Positions 38,040 to 48,655 of a stretch of DNA of 64,000 nt are shown here, one piece after another (within the stretch, counting starts at the first letter, position 1; each line of letters starts with the position of its first letter). The notes below the pieces were generated by a model, which saw nothing but the letters and a program-made list of their open reading frames with translations, made no database searches and was not told the DNA's origin. This DNA is from Pseudomonas sp. G2-4. Its GTDB lineage: Bacteria > Pseudomonadota > Gammaproteobacteria > Pseudomonadales > Pseudomonadaceae. The position numbers and the translations under genes were made by a program. The stretch spans positions 5,512,501 through 5,576,500 of the forward strand of contig NZ_CP125957.1 in NCBI RefSeq assembly GCF_030064125.1, read 5' to 3'.

Positions 38040-38505
38040 AAATGCTCTCCACTACGCTGCGCTGGTTATTCCCCACCACAGCCACCGCCGTGATCCTGTA
38101 CAGCGTCGCCGACGTATTGCTGGGCACATTGACCGCCGCGAGCGTGGTACCGATGTTTTGCACGCCATAAAACCCGCCGGCGGCGGCGACCCAGGTCACT
38201 CCCGAAGATGAATTGCGCCCGGCTACCGAGAGGGTCGCCGACTCGGCCGGAGGGGCGCATTGCGTCGTCGAGGTACAGACCGCCAGCGCATAGGTCTCGA
38301 CCTGCACCGCACTCTCGCCCATCCTGAGCGCCGCCTCAGCGATCTGGAAAGACTGGTTGCGCAGCATGACGCTACTGGTCATCTTTTCCTGGAGCGTGGC
38401 GCTCTGCATCGACGACAGGCCGATGAGCGTCAGCAGCAGCAGGAAAACCAGGCTGACCAGCAAGGCCATGCCGCGCTGGCTGTGTTTGATGGAGGTCGTA
38501 TTCAT
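38026..38505 (-). CDS. pilX: Minor pilin PilX
   Basis: A 159-residue prepilin of the PilX type. The leader ends SQRG and the mature chain starts MALLVSLVFLLLLTLIGLSS. Met replaces Phe at +1 and the Glu5 position is not Glu, as is usual for PilX/GspK-type subunits that sit at the tip. Two Cys (VCTSTTQC) are close together. It lies 10 bp after pilW and overlaps pilY1 by 14 bp. The start at 38505 is chosen for the short leader. Confidence 0.9.
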   Translation of the reverse strand: MNTTSIKHSQRGMALLVSLVFLLLLTLIGLSSMQSATLQEKMTSSVMLRNQSFQIAEAALRMGESAVQVETYALAVCTSTTQCAPPAESATLSVAGRNSSSGVTWVAAAGGFYGVQNIGTTLAAVNVPSNTSATLYRITAVAVVGNNQRSVVESIYAKY

Positions 38506-38515
38506 CAAGCGCCCC

Positions 38516-39241
38516 TCACAAGAGCCGGTTGCGCAAAGCGGCAACCACGTTGAAGGTCTGCTCACGCACGGCGTTCTTCGGATCGAAGAGCGTCAGGGTC
38601 AGGCGCACGCTGCGAATCAGTGCCGGGTCTGTCGGGTTGCTGCTGTAGCTCGACGCCGCGACTTCCGTCGCGCTGCTGGCCACGCCGAACGTCACATTGA
38701 AGGTTCGGACGTTATCCACCAGCACCGCCATGGTCGGGTTGGCAGGACCGCCAGCGGTCTGAACCCCCATCAGCAACTGGTTATTGCTGAAGCTGTAGAT
38801 CTGTCGCCTTATCGGGAACGCCATCTGCCCGGCCGCTGGCAACCGCACGGCGCTGTAGGCGGTGGCCGAGGTACGACAATCGGAAACCACTGTCCAGGTG
38901 GGCGTCCCGCCGCTGTTGCCCACATCCGCTGTCACCAGGGTCAGTTTCAGGTTGGCGTTGTCCCAGCGGATCGGGGTGATCTGGCTGGCATTGAAATCCC
39001 CCGCCGTGGACGCATCGGTAATGGTCTCCAGGCAACCGAACATGCCCACCATGCGAATCTCCTGAATCATTTTGCTCAAGGCAAAGCGGGCATCCTCCTG
39101 CATCACCGCCGCGGCGCCCTGGCTGACGTAGGTGTTTTTGGCGGCAATGAAAATCTGCACGACGCCCAGCACGACGATCAGGCTGAGCACCAGTGCGATC
39201 ATCAATTCAATCAGGCCGAATCCCCGGCACTGCTTGTTCAT
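38516..39241 (-). CDS. pilW: Minor pilin PilW
   Basis: A 241-residue prepilin. The leader is MNKQCRG and the mature start FGLIELMIALVLSLIVVLG has Glu5. The length and the region AAAVMQEDARFALSKMIQEI match PilW, part of the minor-pilin priming complex with PilV, PilX and FimU. Its ATG overlaps the pilV stop by 4 bp. Confidence 0.91.
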   Translation of the reverse strand: MNKQCRGFGLIELMIALVLSLIVVLGVVQIFIAAKNTYVSQGAAAVMQEDARFALSKMIQEIRMVGMFGCLETITDASTAGDFNASQITPIRWDNANLKLTLVTADVGNSGGTPTWTVVSDCRTSATAYSAVRLPAAGQMAFPIRRQIYSFSNNQLLMGVQTAGGPANPTMAVLVDNVRTFNVTFGVASSATEVAASSYSSNPTDPALIRSVRLTLTLFDPKNAVREQTFNVVAALRNRLL

Positions 39242-39699
39242 GGCGGCGTCCCCACCGGATCGACGGCAACCCGGCTGGTGAGTACAAAGCTGCGGCGCGC
39301 CTCGGCCGCGTCGGTCGTGTTGGCGGCCCGGGTGTCGTCCCAGGAAATGGTAATGGTGTAGACCCGCTGGTTCAGCGCAACGGTACCGGTGGCCGTGGCG
39401 CCGCCGAAGGCAACGATGTTGGTCTTGAAATCGTAGAGGTCCTGGTCGCGGGCGACGTTGAGGTTAGGCGAATTGGGGGGAGTGATGGTGTAGTCGGCGC
39501 CGGAGTTGGCGCGGATGCGGTCCAGCATGTCATAGGCGATGAAACTGGCCTGGCTGGTCATGCGCGAGCTGTCGGTGTATTTGAGGGCATTGAGCTGGAT
39601 CATCGCTGCCCCCAGCATGCCCACGCCGAGGATCAGCACCGCCACCAGCACCTCGATCAGCGTCATGCCTTCCTGTGCTTTTTTACTGCAATCCTTCAT
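39238..39699 (-). CDS. pilV: Minor pilin PilV
   Basis: A 153-residue prepilin. The leader ends QEG before MTLIEVLVAVLILGVGMLG, and the run GAAMIQLNALKYTDSS is typical of PilV. The start at 39699 gives a short leader; a longer frame upstream overlaps fimU further. It overlaps fimU and pilW by 4 bp each, so the operon is tightly coupled. Confidence 0.9.
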   Translation of the reverse strand: MKDCSKKAQEGMTLIEVLVAVLILGVGMLGAAMIQLNALKYTDSSRMTSQASFIAYDMLDRIRANSGADYTITPPNSPNLNVARDQDLYDFKTNIVAFGGATATGTVALNQRVYTITISWDDTRAANTTDAAEARRSFVLTSRVAVDPVGTPP

Positions 39700-40169
39700 C
39701 CGCAACCACCGCCCAAGACGATTCTTCCATTGAGGCAAACATTCAGCGTCCTGCTCTGCGCCCCCCTTACATAATTGAAACTCACCGGCGTGGACGGGGA
39801 CGACAACCCGCCCAGATTGTTGAAATCAATGTTGGTCACATCCAAGGTTAGCGTCAGAGTGGCGCCGCTGCCCATCGCTGGAACAACCCGCAATACATTG
39901 GGCGACGAGCCGGTGCTGTCGTACACCGCCAGTGCGCTGCTCCAGGCCCCGCCCTCGGCCATGGGGCGAATCCGAGTGGTGACACCACGGTCGATCGCTT
40001 CCATCCGGGCGAAGTTCAGCGCCCGGCGCAGATCGCCGATCTCGGTATCGGCCTTGGTGCTTTGCATCGATCCGGTAAACGCCGGCACCGCCATGGTGAT
40101 CAGGATCAGCAGCACGCCAAGGGCCACCAACACCTCAATCAGCGTGAAACCTTTTGTACGAAGATCCAT
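39696..40169 (-). CDS. fimU: Minor pilin FimU (GspH/FimT family)
   Basis: A 157-residue pseudopilin. The leader is MDLRTKG and the mature start FTLIEVLVALGVLLILITMA. The GspH-type body has DLRRALNFARMEAIDRGVTT. It is first in the operon fimU-pilV-pilW-pilX-pilY1-pilE. It diverges from fimT, and a REP pair lies in the 220-bp space between them. The reading frame upstream of 40169 runs through that repeat and is not coding. Confidence 0.87.
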   Translation of the reverse strand: MDLRTKGFTLIEVLVALGVLLILITMAVPAFTGSMQSTKADTEIGDLRRALNFARMEAIDRGVTTRIRPMAEGGAWSSALAVYDSTGSSPNVLRVVPAMGSGATLTLTLDVTNIDFNNLGGLSSPSTPVSFNYVRGAQSRTLNVCLNGRIVLGGGCG

Positions 40170-40228
40170 CGGTGCCCTCCGTTGCCGTCGGCTATACCTG
40201 CTTTTACACGCTAGAACATACCACCGCC

Positions 40229-40320
40229 TGTGGCGAGGGAGCTTGCTCCCGCTCGGGCGCGTAGCGGCCGCTATTTTGGGGTTGCTGCGCAGCCCAGCGG
40301 GAGCAAGCTCCCTCGCCACA
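40229..40320. repeat. REP pair (family B) between fimU and fimT
   Basis: Facing family B units in the divergent region. Its position at the junction of the two oppositely directed pilin genes may mark an inversion endpoint. Confidence 0.87.
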
Positions 40321-40389
40321 ACTTGCTTCCTGCCACACCGAGTGCCTTGCACTATCGCACCACTTCACATTCTCCAGGGAGGAGATGTC

Positions 40390-40905
40390 ATGCACCAACA
40401 GGGCTTCAGCCTCATTGAACTGCTCATGGGACTGGCGATTGCGGCAATTGTTCTGCCCTTGGCCAGCGCTGGCTACAAAGAGCTGATCGAATCCATCGAA
40501 CGCGAGGACACCGCGCAGTTGCTGATCAGCGGATTGCGCAGCGCGCGCAGCGAAGCCATCACGCGCAGCCGGACAATCGTGCTCAGGGGCATAGACAACG
40601 ATTGGGGCCGGGGCTGGCGAATGACCCTGGACGACAAGGAGAAGACCGTGCTGATGGAGCGCAGGGCAAACGCTCGGGTGTTCGGCAACCAGCCGATGAG
40701 ACGCCGGGTGAGGTTCGGCAGTAAAGGGGAAGCGTTGCACCCCGGCGGCGCATTCCAGGCAGGCAGGCTGCATGTCTGCGCCAAACACGGGCCGGTCAGC
40801 CACCATCAAGTGATATTGGCGCCCTCCGGCCGCGTCCACCTGGAAAGCGTCGAAGCCGAGCAGGCGCTGTGCGAAAAAGGCTTAAAGCAGGGAGCGAACG
40901 CGTAG
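40390..40905 (+). CDS. fimT: Pseudopilin FimT (GspH/FimT family)
   Basis: A 171-residue prepilin with leader MHQQG and mature start [20 protein letters not shown]. The GspH-like body has [20 protein letters not shown] and a C-terminal DNA-uptake-like basic stretch (PMRRRVRFG). FimT proteins bind DNA in some natural-transformation systems; whether this one does is unknown. GGAG precedes the ATG. Its last 24 bp overlap the end of ispH on the other strand. Confidence 0.85.
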   Translation: MHQQGFSLIELLMGLAIAAIVLPLASAGYKELIESIEREDTAQLLISGLRSARSEAITRSRTIVLRGIDNDWGRGWRMTLDDKEKTVLMERRANARVFGNQPMRRRVRFGSKGEALHPGGAFQAGRLHVCAKHGPVSHHQVILAPSGRVHLESVEAEQALCEKGLKQGANA

Positions 40906-41829
40906 TTCCTTGGGCATGGAGAAAGTAATGTTCTCCTCGCGACCGGCCAACTCATCGGCACCGGTTGCGCCCCAGGCCTGCAATTGCTGGATCACGCCAC
41001 GTACCAATACTTCTGGCGCGGAAGCACCAGCGGTAATGCCGATACGCTCGACGCCGTCGAACCAGCTACGTTGCATGTCCTCGGCACCGTCGATCAGGTA
41101 GGCCGGTGTGGACATGCGCTCCGCCAGTTCACGCAAGCGGTTGGAGTTGGAACTGTTCGGACTGCCGACCACCAGCACCACGTCACACTCGTTCGCCAGT
41201 TGCTTGACCGCGTCCTGACGGTTCTGGGTGGCGTAGCAGATGTCGTCCTTGCGCGGGCCGCCGATGGCCGGAAAGCGAGTGCGCAGGGCGTCGATCACAC
41301 GGCTGGTGTCGTCCATGGACAGGGTGGTCTGGGTGACAAACGCCAGGCTCTCGGGGTTACGCACCTGCAAGGCCGCGACGTCATCCTCGTCTTCGACCAG
41401 GTAGATTGCACCGCCATTGCTGGCGTCGTACTGGCCCATGGTGCCTTCGACTTCCGGGTGGCCCTCGTGGCCGATCAGGATGCATTCGCGACCGTCACGG
41501 CTGTAGCGCGCAACTTCGATATGCACCTTGGTCACCAGTGGACAAGTCGCATCGAACACCTTCAGGCCACGGCCGGCGGCTTCGGTCCGCACCGCCTGGG
41601 AAACTCCGTGGGCACTGAAGATCACGATGACGTCGTCCGGCACCTGGTCCAGTTCCTCGACGAAAATCGCCCCGCGGCTACGCAGGTCTTCGACGACGAA
41701 TTTGTTGTGGACCACTTCGTGGCGCACGTAGATCGGCGGCCCGAAGACTTCCAGGGCGCGGTTGACGATTTCGATCGCCCGGTCCACACCGGCGCAGAAG
41801 CCACGGGGGTTGGCGAGTTTGATTTGCAT
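40882..41829 (-). CDS. ispH: 4-hydroxy-3-methylbut-2-enyl diphosphate reductase
   Basis: The iron-sulfur enzyme of the last step of the MEP isoprenoid pathway, giving IPP and DMAPP. The 315 residues have the three cluster cysteines: Cys12 in [11 protein letters not shown], one in DATCPLVTK, and one in [17 protein letters not shown], plus the catalytic Glu in THxTLS-type context. It is last in the murJ-ispH operon. It overlaps fimT by 24 bp, tail to tail. Confidence 0.96.
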   Translation of the reverse strand: MQIKLANPRGFCAGVDRAIEIVNRALEVFGPPIYVRHEVVHNKFVVEDLRSRGAIFVEELDQVPDDVIVIFSAHGVSQAVRTEAAGRGLKVFDATCPLVTKVHIEVARYSRDGRECILIGHEGHPEVEGTMGQYDASNGGAIYLVEDEDDVAALQVRNPESLAFVTQTTLSMDDTSRVIDALRTRFPAIGGPRKDDICYATQNRQDAVKQLANECDVVLVVGSPNSSNSNRLRELAERMSTPAYLIDGAEDMQRSWFDGVERIGITAGASAPEVLVRGVIQQLQAWGATGADELAGREENITFSMPKELRVRSLL

Positions 41830-41877
41830 GCTGTGCCTCGTGTCTTGCGCGCAAGAAATTGAATCAGTGCAATCCAG

Positions 41878-41965
41878 TGTGGGAGCGAGCTTGCTCGCGA
41901 TGGCGGTGGGTCAGTCACCCTGTATTGAAAGTGACTCCGTCATCGCGAGCAAGCTCGCTCCCACA
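41878..41965. repeat. REP pair (family A) between fkpB and ispH
   Basis: Facing family A units inside the presumed operon, in the 172-bp gap. It may trim or stabilise the mRNA between the genes. Confidence 0.88.
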
Positions 41966-42001
41966 GTGAATCGGGTGGCAGCAGGAACTGCCCGTTAAAC
42001 C

Positions 42002-42439
42002 TTAAACCGCCTTCACTTCGATGATTTCCACTTCGAAGTTCAAGGTCTTGCCCGCCAGCGGATGGTTGAAGTCCACGGTCACCTGGGCGTCGTCGAACGC
42101 CTTTACCACACCCGGCAGCTCGGTGTTGGCGGCGTCGTTGAAGATCACCAACAGGCCCAGGGACAACTCCATGTCCTGGAACTGGGAGCGTGGCATGGTC
42201 TGCACGTTTTGCGGGTTGGGCTGACCAAAGGCGTTTTCCGGTGGAACCACCACGGTGCGTTTGTCGCCGGCCTTGAAACCGAAGATCGCCGCTTCGAAAC
42301 CTGGCAGCAGGTTGCCGTCGCCGACCTTGAACACGGCCGGGGCCTTGTCGAAGGTGCTGTCGACGGTGTCGCCGTTTTCCAGGTGCAGGGCGAAGTGAAG
42401 CTTCACTTCAGTGTTTTGAGCGATACGCTGCTCAGTCAT
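42002..42439 (-). CDS. fkpB: FKBP-type peptidyl-prolyl isomerase (FkpB/SlpA)
   Basis: A 145-residue SlyD-like prolyl isomerase. The N-terminal FKBP strands (LHFALHLENGDTVDSTFDKAP) and the inserted flap (FGQPNPQNVQTMPRSQF) are clear. The metal-binding His-rich tail of SlyD is absent, so this is the FkpB type. It overlaps lspA by 8 bp, as in many gammaproteobacteria (ileS-lspA-fkpB-ispH). Confidence 0.93.
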   Translation of the reverse strand: MTEQRIAQNTEVKLHFALHLENGDTVDSTFDKAPAVFKVGDGNLLPGFEAAIFGFKAGDKRTVVVPPENAFGQPNPQNVQTMPRSQFQDMELSLGLLVIFNDAANTELPGVVKAFDDAQVTVDFNHPLAGKTLNFEVEIIEVKAV

Positions 42440-42956
42440 GGACGGCTTCTCCGGTTTTCTTGCTCTTGAACATGTCCAGGGCGAGCATCACAGCGCCCAC
42501 GGTGATAGCGCTGTCGGCAAAGTTGAACGCCGGGAAATACCAGCGGTTCTGCCAATGCACCAGGATGAAGTCGATCACGTGGCCGAGGGCAATCCGGTCG
42601 TACAGGTTGCCCAACGCGCCGCCGAGCACCAGCGCCAGTGCCACGGCGAGCCAGGTTTCGTCACGGCCCAGGCGTTTGAGCCAGACCACCAGCACGCCGC
42701 TGACCACGATGGCGATCAGGGCGAACAGCCAGCGCTGCCAGCCCGAACTGTCGGCCAGGAAACTGAACGCTGCCCCCGTGTTATAGGCCAGGGTCCAGCT
42801 GAAGTAGTCAGGGATGACCACGATCTGCTGGTACATGGTCAACGAGCCTTCGAAGTAGAACTTGCTGGCCTGGTCAATGACCAGGACCAGCACGCTCAAC
42901 CAGAGCCAGCTCAGCCGTCCGAAACGGCCCGTTGCGTTAGGCGCCACATTAGGCAT
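42432..42956 (-). CDS. lspA: Lipoprotein signal peptidase
   Basis: LspA cuts the signal peptide of prolipoproteins such as BamD. The 174-residue protein has four membrane helices, and the catalytic Asp pair is seen in [16 protein letters not shown] and FNFADSAI. The ATG at 42956 is preferred over a 13-residue-longer start because the longer one reads far into ileS. It overlaps ileS and fkpB by 8 bp each. Confidence 0.95.
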   Translation of the reverse strand: MPNVAPNATGRFGRLSWLWLSVLVLVIDQASKFYFEGSLTMYQQIVVIPDYFSWTLAYNTGAAFSFLADSSGWQRWLFALIAIVVSGVLVVWLKRLGRDETWLAVALALVLGGALGNLYDRIALGHVIDFILVHWQNRWYFPAFNFADSAITVGAVMLALDMFKSKKTGEAVHD

Positions 42957-45780
42957 AGTGGCGAACCTCGCCGGTGCCGCTGATGTTGTCGACACAACGC
43001 CCGCAGATTTCCGGATGCTCCGGGTTCACGCCGACGTCTTCGCGGCAGTGCCAGCAACGGGCGCACTTGGTGTGGCTCGACTTGACGATCTTGAGCTTCA
43101 AGCCGCTGACTTCGGTGACCACCGCATCGGCCGGCGCTTGCACCAACGGGGCGACACTGGCAGTGGAGGTGATCAGCACGAAGCGCAGCTCGTTGCCCAG
43201 CTTGGCCAGGTCGCCGCTCAGGGCTTCTTCAGCGTAGAGGGTCACTTCGGCCTGCAGGTTGCCACCGACGGCCTTGGCCGCGCGCTGGATCTCCATTTCC
43301 TTGTTGACCGCGGTCTTGACCGCCATGATCCGGTCCCAATAGGCACGGTCCAGCTCAAAGCCCTGGGGCAATTCGGTCAGGCCTTCGTACCAGGTGTTGA
43401 GCATCACCGATTCGTTGCGCTCGCCCGGCAGGTATTGCCACAGCTCATCGGCGGTGAACGCCAGGATCGGCGCGATCCAGCGCACCAACGCCTCGCTGAT
43501 GTGGAACAGCGCGGTCTGGCACGAACGACGGGCCTTGCTGTTGGCGCCGGTGGTGTACTGGCGGTCCTTGATGATGTCGAGGTAGAAACCACCCAGCTCC
43601 TGCACGCAGAAGTTGTGGATCTTGGAGTAGACGTTCCAGAAGCGATATTCGCCGTAGTGCTCCTGCAACTCGCGTTGCAGCAGCAGGGTACGGTCCACGG
43701 CCCAACGGTCCAGGGCGAGCATTTCCTCGGCCGGCAGCAGGTCGATGGCCGGGTTGAAGCCAGTCAGGTTCGAGAGCAGGAAGCGCGCGGTGTTACGGAT
43801 CCGCCGGTAGGCGTCCGCGCTGCGCTGCAGGATCTGCTCGGACACGGCCATCTCGCCGGAATAGTCGGTGGACGCCACCCACAGACGCATGATGTCAGCG
43901 CCCAGGGTGTCGTTGACCTTTTGCGGCGCGATCACGTTGCCCAGGGACTTGGACATCTTGCGGCCAGACTCATCGACGGTGAAGCCGTGGGTCAGCAGCT
44001 CGCGGTACGGCGCGTGGTTGTCGATGGCGCAACCGGTCAGCAACGACGAGTGGAACCAGCCACGGTGCTGGTCCGAACCTTCCAGGTACAGGTCGGCACG
44101 CGGCCCGGTCTCGTGGCCCATCGGGTGCGAACCGCGCAGCACGTGCCAATGAGTGGTGCCGGAGTCGAACCAGACGTCCAGGGTATCGCTGATCTTGTCG
44201 TACAGCGGCGCTTCGTCGCCCAGCAGCTCGGCGGCGTCCATCTTGAACCAGGCTTCGATGCCTTCGACTTCGACGCGCTTGGCCACGGCTTCCATCAGCT
44301 CAACGGTGCGCGGGTGCAGCTCGCCGCTTTCCTTGTTCAGGAAGAACGGGATCGGCACGCCCCAGTTGCGCTGGCGGGAGATGCACCAGTCCGGACGGTT
44401 GGCGATCATCGAGTGCAGGCGCGCCTGGCCCCAGGCCGGCACGAACTGGGTTTCTTCGATGGCCTTGAGCGAACGCTGGCGCAGGGTGTCGCCAGTGGTG
44501 GGCTGCTTGTCCATGCCGATGAACCACTGCGCGGTGGCGCGGTAGATCAGCGGGGTCTTGTGACGCCAGCAGTGCATGTAGCTGTGTTCGATGACGGTGG
44601 TGTGCAGCAGCGCGCCGACTTCGGTCAGCTTGTCGACGATGGCCGGGTTGGCTTTCCAGATGAACTGGCCGCCAAAGAATTCCAGCGACGGCACGTACAC
44701 GCCATTGCTCTGCACCGGGTTGAGGATGTCGTCGTTGACCATCCCGTATTTCTTGCAGGTTACAAAGTCGTCGACGCCATAGGCCGGTGCGGAGTGAACC
44801 ACGCCGGTGCCCGCGCCCAGTTCCACGTAGTCGGCCAGGTACACCGGCGACAGACGGTCATAGAACGGGTGACGGAAATTGATCAGCTCCAGCGCCGAAC
44901 CCGGCGCGGTGGCCAGCACCGAGCCTTCGAGGTTGTAGCGCGCCAGGCAGGATTCGACCAGTTCTTCGGCCAGCACCAGAAGTTTGTCGCCGACGTCGAC
45001 CAGGGCGTAGTTGAATTCCGGGTGGACGTTCAACGCCTGGTTGGCCGGGATGGTCCACGGGGTGGTGGTCCAGATCACGATCGAGGCCGGTTTGCCCAAC
45101 TGGCCCAAGCCGAAAGCGGCGGCGAGCTTGTCTTCATCGGCAATCGGGAACGCGACGTCGATGGTCGAGGACTTCTTGTTCTCGTACTCGACTTCCGCCT
45201 CGGCCAGGGCCGAACCGCAATCGAAGCACCAGTTCACCGGCTTGAGCCCCTTGAACACGAAGCCGCCCTCGACGATTTTCGCCAGGGCACGGATTTCGCC
45301 GGCTTCGTTCTTGAAGTCCATGGTCTTGTACGGGTTGGCGAAGTCGCCCAGCACGCCGAGGCGGATGAATTCGGACTTCTGCCCTTCGATCTGTTCAGTG
45401 GCGTAGGCACGGCACAGCTCGCGGGTCTTGTCCGCGCCCAGGTTCTTGCCGTGGGTCACTTCGACCTTGTGCTCGATCGGCAGGCCGTGGCAGTCCCAGC
45501 CCGGGATATAAGGCGCGTCAAAACCCGACAGGGTCTTGGAGCGGATGATCATGTCCTTGAGAATCTTGTTAAGCGCGTGACCGATGTGAATGGTGCCGTT
45601 GGCGTACGGAGGGCCGTCGTGCAGGACGAACTTCGGACGATCCTTGCCAATTTCGCGCAACTTTCCGTACAGGCCAATGCTGTCCCAACGCTGCAGAATC
45701 TGTGGTTCGCGCTGAGGCAGGCCGGCCTTCATTGGGAAGGCGGTGTCCGGAAGGTTTAGCGTGGCTTTATAGTCGGTCAT
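42949..45780 (-). CDS. ileS: Isoleucyl-tRNA synthetase
   Basis: A class I synthetase of 943 residues, the usual bacterial length. HIGH is found at residues 65-68 ([10 protein letters not shown]) and KMSKS near 608 ([10 protein letters not shown]). The editing domain lies between, with [12 protein letters not shown]. The C-terminal zinc finger has CARCWHC and CGRC. It lies 13 bp after ribF. The sequence is of the eubacterial type, which is usually mupirocin-sensitive (family knowledge). Confidence 0.97.
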   Translation of the reverse strand: MTDYKATLNLPDTAFPMKAGLPQREPQILQRWDSIGLYGKLREIGKDRPKFVLHDGPPYANGTIHIGHALNKILKDMIIRSKTLSGFDAPYIPGWDCHGLPIEHKVEVTHGKNLGADKTRELCRAYATEQIEGQKSEFIRLGVLGDFANPYKTMDFKNEAGEIRALAKIVEGGFVFKGLKPVNWCFDCGSALAEAEVEYENKKSSTIDVAFPIADEDKLAAAFGLGQLGKPASIVIWTTTPWTIPANQALNVHPEFNYALVDVGDKLLVLAEELVESCLARYNLEGSVLATAPGSALELINFRHPFYDRLSPVYLADYVELGAGTGVVHSAPAYGVDDFVTCKKYGMVNDDILNPVQSNGVYVPSLEFFGGQFIWKANPAIVDKLTEVGALLHTTVIEHSYMHCWRHKTPLIYRATAQWFIGMDKQPTTGDTLRQRSLKAIEETQFVPAWGQARLHSMIANRPDWCISRQRNWGVPIPFFLNKESGELHPRTVELMEAVAKRVEVEGIEAWFKMDAAELLGDEAPLYDKISDTLDVWFDSGTTHWHVLRGSHPMGHETGPRADLYLEGSDQHRGWFHSSLLTGCAIDNHAPYRELLTHGFTVDESGRKMSKSLGNVIAPQKVNDTLGADIMRLWVASTDYSGEMAVSEQILQRSADAYRRIRNTARFLLSNLTGFNPAIDLLPAEEMLALDRWAVDRTLLLQRELQEHYGEYRFWNVYSKIHNFCVQELGGFYLDIIKDRQYTTGANSKARRSCQTALFHISEALVRWIAPILAFTADELWQYLPGERNESVMLNTWYEGLTELPQGFELDRAYWDRIMAVKTAVNKEMEIQRAAKAVGGNLQAEVTLYAEEALSGDLAKLGNELRFVLITSTASVAPLVQAPADAVVTEVSGLKLKIVKSSHTKCARCWHCREDVGVNPEHPEICGRCVDNISGTGEVRHYA

Positions 45781-45793
45781 TTAAGGCTCTTCA

Positions 45794-46732
45794 TTAGCGA
45801 TTGGCGCTGGTTGCGACAAGGGCACGGGCGGCGGCGATATCTGCATGGATCGCCGTCTTGAGCGCCTCCAGAGAGGCAAAACGCTGCTCTTCACGCAGCT
45901 TTTGGTGGAAAACCACCGTCAAACGCCGGTCATACAGATCGCCGGCAAAATCCAGAACATGTACTTCGAGGTGGGCCTTGCCATCTCCCTGGACCGTGGG
46001 TCGTACGCCGATATTGGCGACACCGGGCCAGGTCTTGCCATCGATCTCGACACTCACCAGGAACACCCCGGTCAGTGGCACACGACGACGCTTGAGTTGC
46101 ACGTTGGCCGTCGGCGTGCCCAATTGGCGCGCCAGCTTCTGCCCGTGCAGGATCCGCCCGGCAATCCGGTACGGCCGGCCGAGCAAGCGCTCGGCCAATT
46201 CGAAGTCGGCCGCCGACAGGGCATTGCGAACCTGGGTGCTGCTGACGCGCAAGCCATCGATCTCGACCGTCTGTGCCGCTTCGACGGTGAAGCCCTGGGC
46301 GATACCGGCCTGTTGCAGGTAATCGAAATCCCCCGACCGGTCACAGCCGAAACGGAAATCATCGCCGACTTCCAGATGCTTCACGCCGAGACCGTCCACC
46401 AGGATCGTGTCGACGAACTCGGCAGCGCTGAGCTTGCTCAAGCGCTGATTGAAGGCCAGGCACAGGACCCGGTCGACGCCTTCGGCGGCCAGCAATTGCA
46501 GTTTGTCCCGCAGCCGGGCCAAGCGGGCCGGGGCGGTGTCCGGGGCGAAAAACTCCCGGGGCTGCGGTTCGAAGATCACCACGCAGCTGGGCACGCCCAA
46601 TTCCAGCGCACGCTCGCGCAGTCGCGCCAGGATAGCCTGGTGGCCACGGTGAACACCGTCAAAGTTGCCAATAGTGGCGACACAGCCCCGATGTTGGGGG
46701 CGCAGGTTGTGGAGGCCTCGAACCAGCTGCAT
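45794..46732 (-). CDS. ribF: Bifunctional riboflavin kinase / FAD synthetase
   Basis: RibF makes FMN and FAD. The 312 residues comprise the N-terminal nucleotidyltransferase domain (GNFDGVHRGHQAIL; the RVSSTQVR motif) and the C-terminal riboflavin kinase domain (GTPTANVQL; VANIGVRPTV). The start at 46732 (MQLVRGLHNLRP) fits the family; an ATG six codons upstream is possible. It is the second gene of the murJ-ribF-ileS-lspA-fkpB-ispH operon. Confidence 0.95.
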   Translation of the reverse strand: MQLVRGLHNLRPQHRGCVATIGNFDGVHRGHQAILARLRERALELGVPSCVVIFEPQPREFFAPDTAPARLARLRDKLQLLAAEGVDRVLCLAFNQRLSKLSAAEFVDTILVDGLGVKHLEVGDDFRFGCDRSGDFDYLQQAGIAQGFTVEAAQTVEIDGLRVSSTQVRNALSAADFELAERLLGRPYRIAGRILHGQKLARQLGTPTANVQLKRRRVPLTGVFLVSVEIDGKTWPGVANIGVRPTVQGDGKAHLEVHVLDFAGDLYDRRLTVVFHQKLREEQRFASLEALKTAIHADIAAARALVATSANR

Positions 46733-46862
46733 AACGCGCTTCTTGCTCATAAAGTGGCCGATTATAACCACACACGGCGGCCGACGACAGGCAACACCGC
46801 ACCCCAAAGTGATCGAACCGACAAAACCGCCGTCCAGCCTTGGATTATCGAGGGCCAGCCCC

Positions 46863-48401
46863 TCAACTCAAGGCCTTGCGGTTGAAGTCGCGCAGGCGGA
46901 ATCCCATCAGCAGCAACATGCCGAAATACGCCACCACGCCAGCAATGACGAGCACGCCCAGGCGCAGGAAACGCTCGAGCATCTGCCCGTCGCCCCAGGG
47001 CGGCATGAAATGCATCGCTCCCAGCAAAACCGCCGACATCACGGCCACGGCTACCAGCAGCTTGAGGCCAAACTTGCCCCAGCCCGGTTGCGGCTGATAC
47101 ATCTTCTGTTTGCGCAGTTGGTAAAACAGCAAACCGGCATTCAGGCAGGCGCCGGCACTGATTGCCAGGGCCAGGCCGGCGTGGGCCAGCGGACCGATCA
47201 GCAACAGGTTGAACAACTGGGTCATCACCAGGGTGAAAATGGCGATCTTCACCGGCGTGCGGATGTTCTGCTGGGCGTAGAAGCCCGGCGCCAGCACCTT
47301 GATCACGATGATCCCGAGCAAGCCCACCGAGTAAGCGACCAGCGCTCGCTGGGTCATCGAGGCGTCAAACGCGCTGAATTGACCGTATTGAAACAAAGAA
47401 ACGGTCAGCGGCTCGGCCAGGATCCCCAGCGCCAGGGAACAGGGCAACACCAATACAAAGCACAAGCGCAGGCCCCAGTCGAGAATGCGCGAGTATTCCT
47501 GGCGGTCCTGGCTGGCGTAGGTCTTGGCCAGGGTTGGCAAAAGAATCGTGCCCAGGGCCACGCCCAATACGCCGGACGGCAATTCCATCAGACGGTCGGC
47601 GTAGTACATCCAAGACACCGAACCGGCCACCAGGAACGAGGCGAAAATGGTGTTGATGATCAGGGAGATCTGGCTCACCGAGACACCGAGGATCGCCGGC
47701 AGCATCTGTTTCATCACCCGCCACACGCCACTGTCACGCAGGTTCAGCCGCGGCAGTACCAGCATGCCGATCTTCTTCAGGTGCGGCAGTTGATACAGCA
47801 ACTGGGCCAAGCCGCCCACCAGCACCGCCCAGCCAAGGGCCATTACCGGGGGATCGAAGTACGGCGTCAGGAACACCGCAAATACGATCATGCTGACGTT
47901 GAGCAGGGTCGGCACAAAGGCCGGCACGGAAAAACGGTTCCAGGTATTGAGGATCGCCCCGGCCAGGGATGACAGGGAAATCAGCAATATATAAGGAAAG
48001 GTCACCCGCAGCAGATCAGCGGTGAGCTGGAATTTTTCCGGGGTGTCGGTGAAGCCCGGTGCCGTGGCCCAGATCACCCACGGGGCGGCGAGCATGCCGG
48101 CGGCCGTGACCAGCGCCAGCACCAAGGTCAACAAACCGGTGACGTAGGCAATGAACGTGCGGGTCGCCTCGTCGCCCTTCTGGCTTTTATATTCCGCCAG
48201 GATCGGCACAAAGGCCTGGGAAAACGCCCCCTCGGCGAAGATCCGCCGCAGCAGGTTGGGCAACTTGAAGGCAATGAAGAAGGCATCGGTGGCCATTCCG
48301 GCGCCGAATATCCGCGCGATCAGCGTGTCGCGAACGAAGCCCAGGACACGGGAAAGCATCGTGATAGAGCTGACGGCAGCCAACGATTTGAGCAGATTCA
48401 T
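46863..48401 (-). CDS. murJ: Lipid II flippase MurJ (MviN)
   Basis: MurJ moves lipid II across the inner membrane for peptidoglycan synthesis. The 512-residue protein has about 14 membrane helices. It starts [20 protein letters not shown], and its typical N-terminal motif is [15 protein letters not shown], with charged residues lining the cavity (Arg in [14 protein letters not shown]). It is the first gene of the minus-strand operon and is divergent from rpsT, 254 bp away. Confidence 0.95.
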   Translation of the reverse strand: MNLLKSLAAVSSITMLSRVLGFVRDTLIARIFGAGMATDAFFIAFKLPNLLRRIFAEGAFSQAFVPILAEYKSQKGDEATRTFIAYVTGLLTLVLALVTAAGMLAAPWVIWATAPGFTDTPEKFQLTADLLRVTFPYILLISLSSLAGAILNTWNRFSVPAFVPTLLNVSMIVFAVFLTPYFDPPVMALGWAVLVGGLAQLLYQLPHLKKIGMLVLPRLNLRDSGVWRVMKQMLPAILGVSVSQISLIINTIFASFLVAGSVSWMYYADRLMELPSGVLGVALGTILLPTLAKTYASQDRQEYSRILDWGLRLCFVLVLPCSLALGILAEPLTVSLFQYGQFSAFDASMTQRALVAYSVGLLGIIVIKVLAPGFYAQQNIRTPVKIAIFTLVMTQLFNLLLIGPLAHAGLALAISAGACLNAGLLFYQLRKQKMYQPQPGWGKFGLKLLVAVAVMSAVLLGAMHFMPPWGDGQMLERFLRLGVLVIAGVVAYFGMLLLMGFRLRDFNRKALS

Positions 48402-48573
48402 GAAAAGAGTTTTTGCCTGTCGATAAACAGCAGGCGAACAACGCGCCCACTTATGCGATACTCCGCGCCGCTAAACAGCACAGAGCCAAAGCCCGCGAGT
48501 TTACAGGTCGCACGCCGGAAAGAAATCCTTCGGTGCGCTGCACCTGCCATTCAGCGGAACGCGTCACCCGCCC

Positions 48574-48602
48574 TTGACAACACATCAACTCATCGGCATG
48601 AT
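48574..48602 (+). promoter_or_regulatory. Candidate sigma-70 promoter of rpsT
   Basis: TTGACA, a 17-base spacer, then CATGAT (four of six). It is 54 bp upstream of the rpsT GTG. Confidence 0.55.
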
Positions 48603-48655
48603 TCGCGGCCTATTTTGTTTGCTATTTCCTAAAAAGTCTTTCGAGGAGCTCGACG

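Noticed and set aside
39775..40389. Long plus-strand extension upstream of FimT
   Set aside because: It overlaps fimU antisense and a REP pair. The pilin leader [10 protein letters not shown] fixes the start at 40390.
42862..45759. A 965-codon open frame opposite ileS
   Set aside because: Same reason: it mirrors ileS, and its composition is rich in Val, His, Gln and Arg, as expected of antisense translation.
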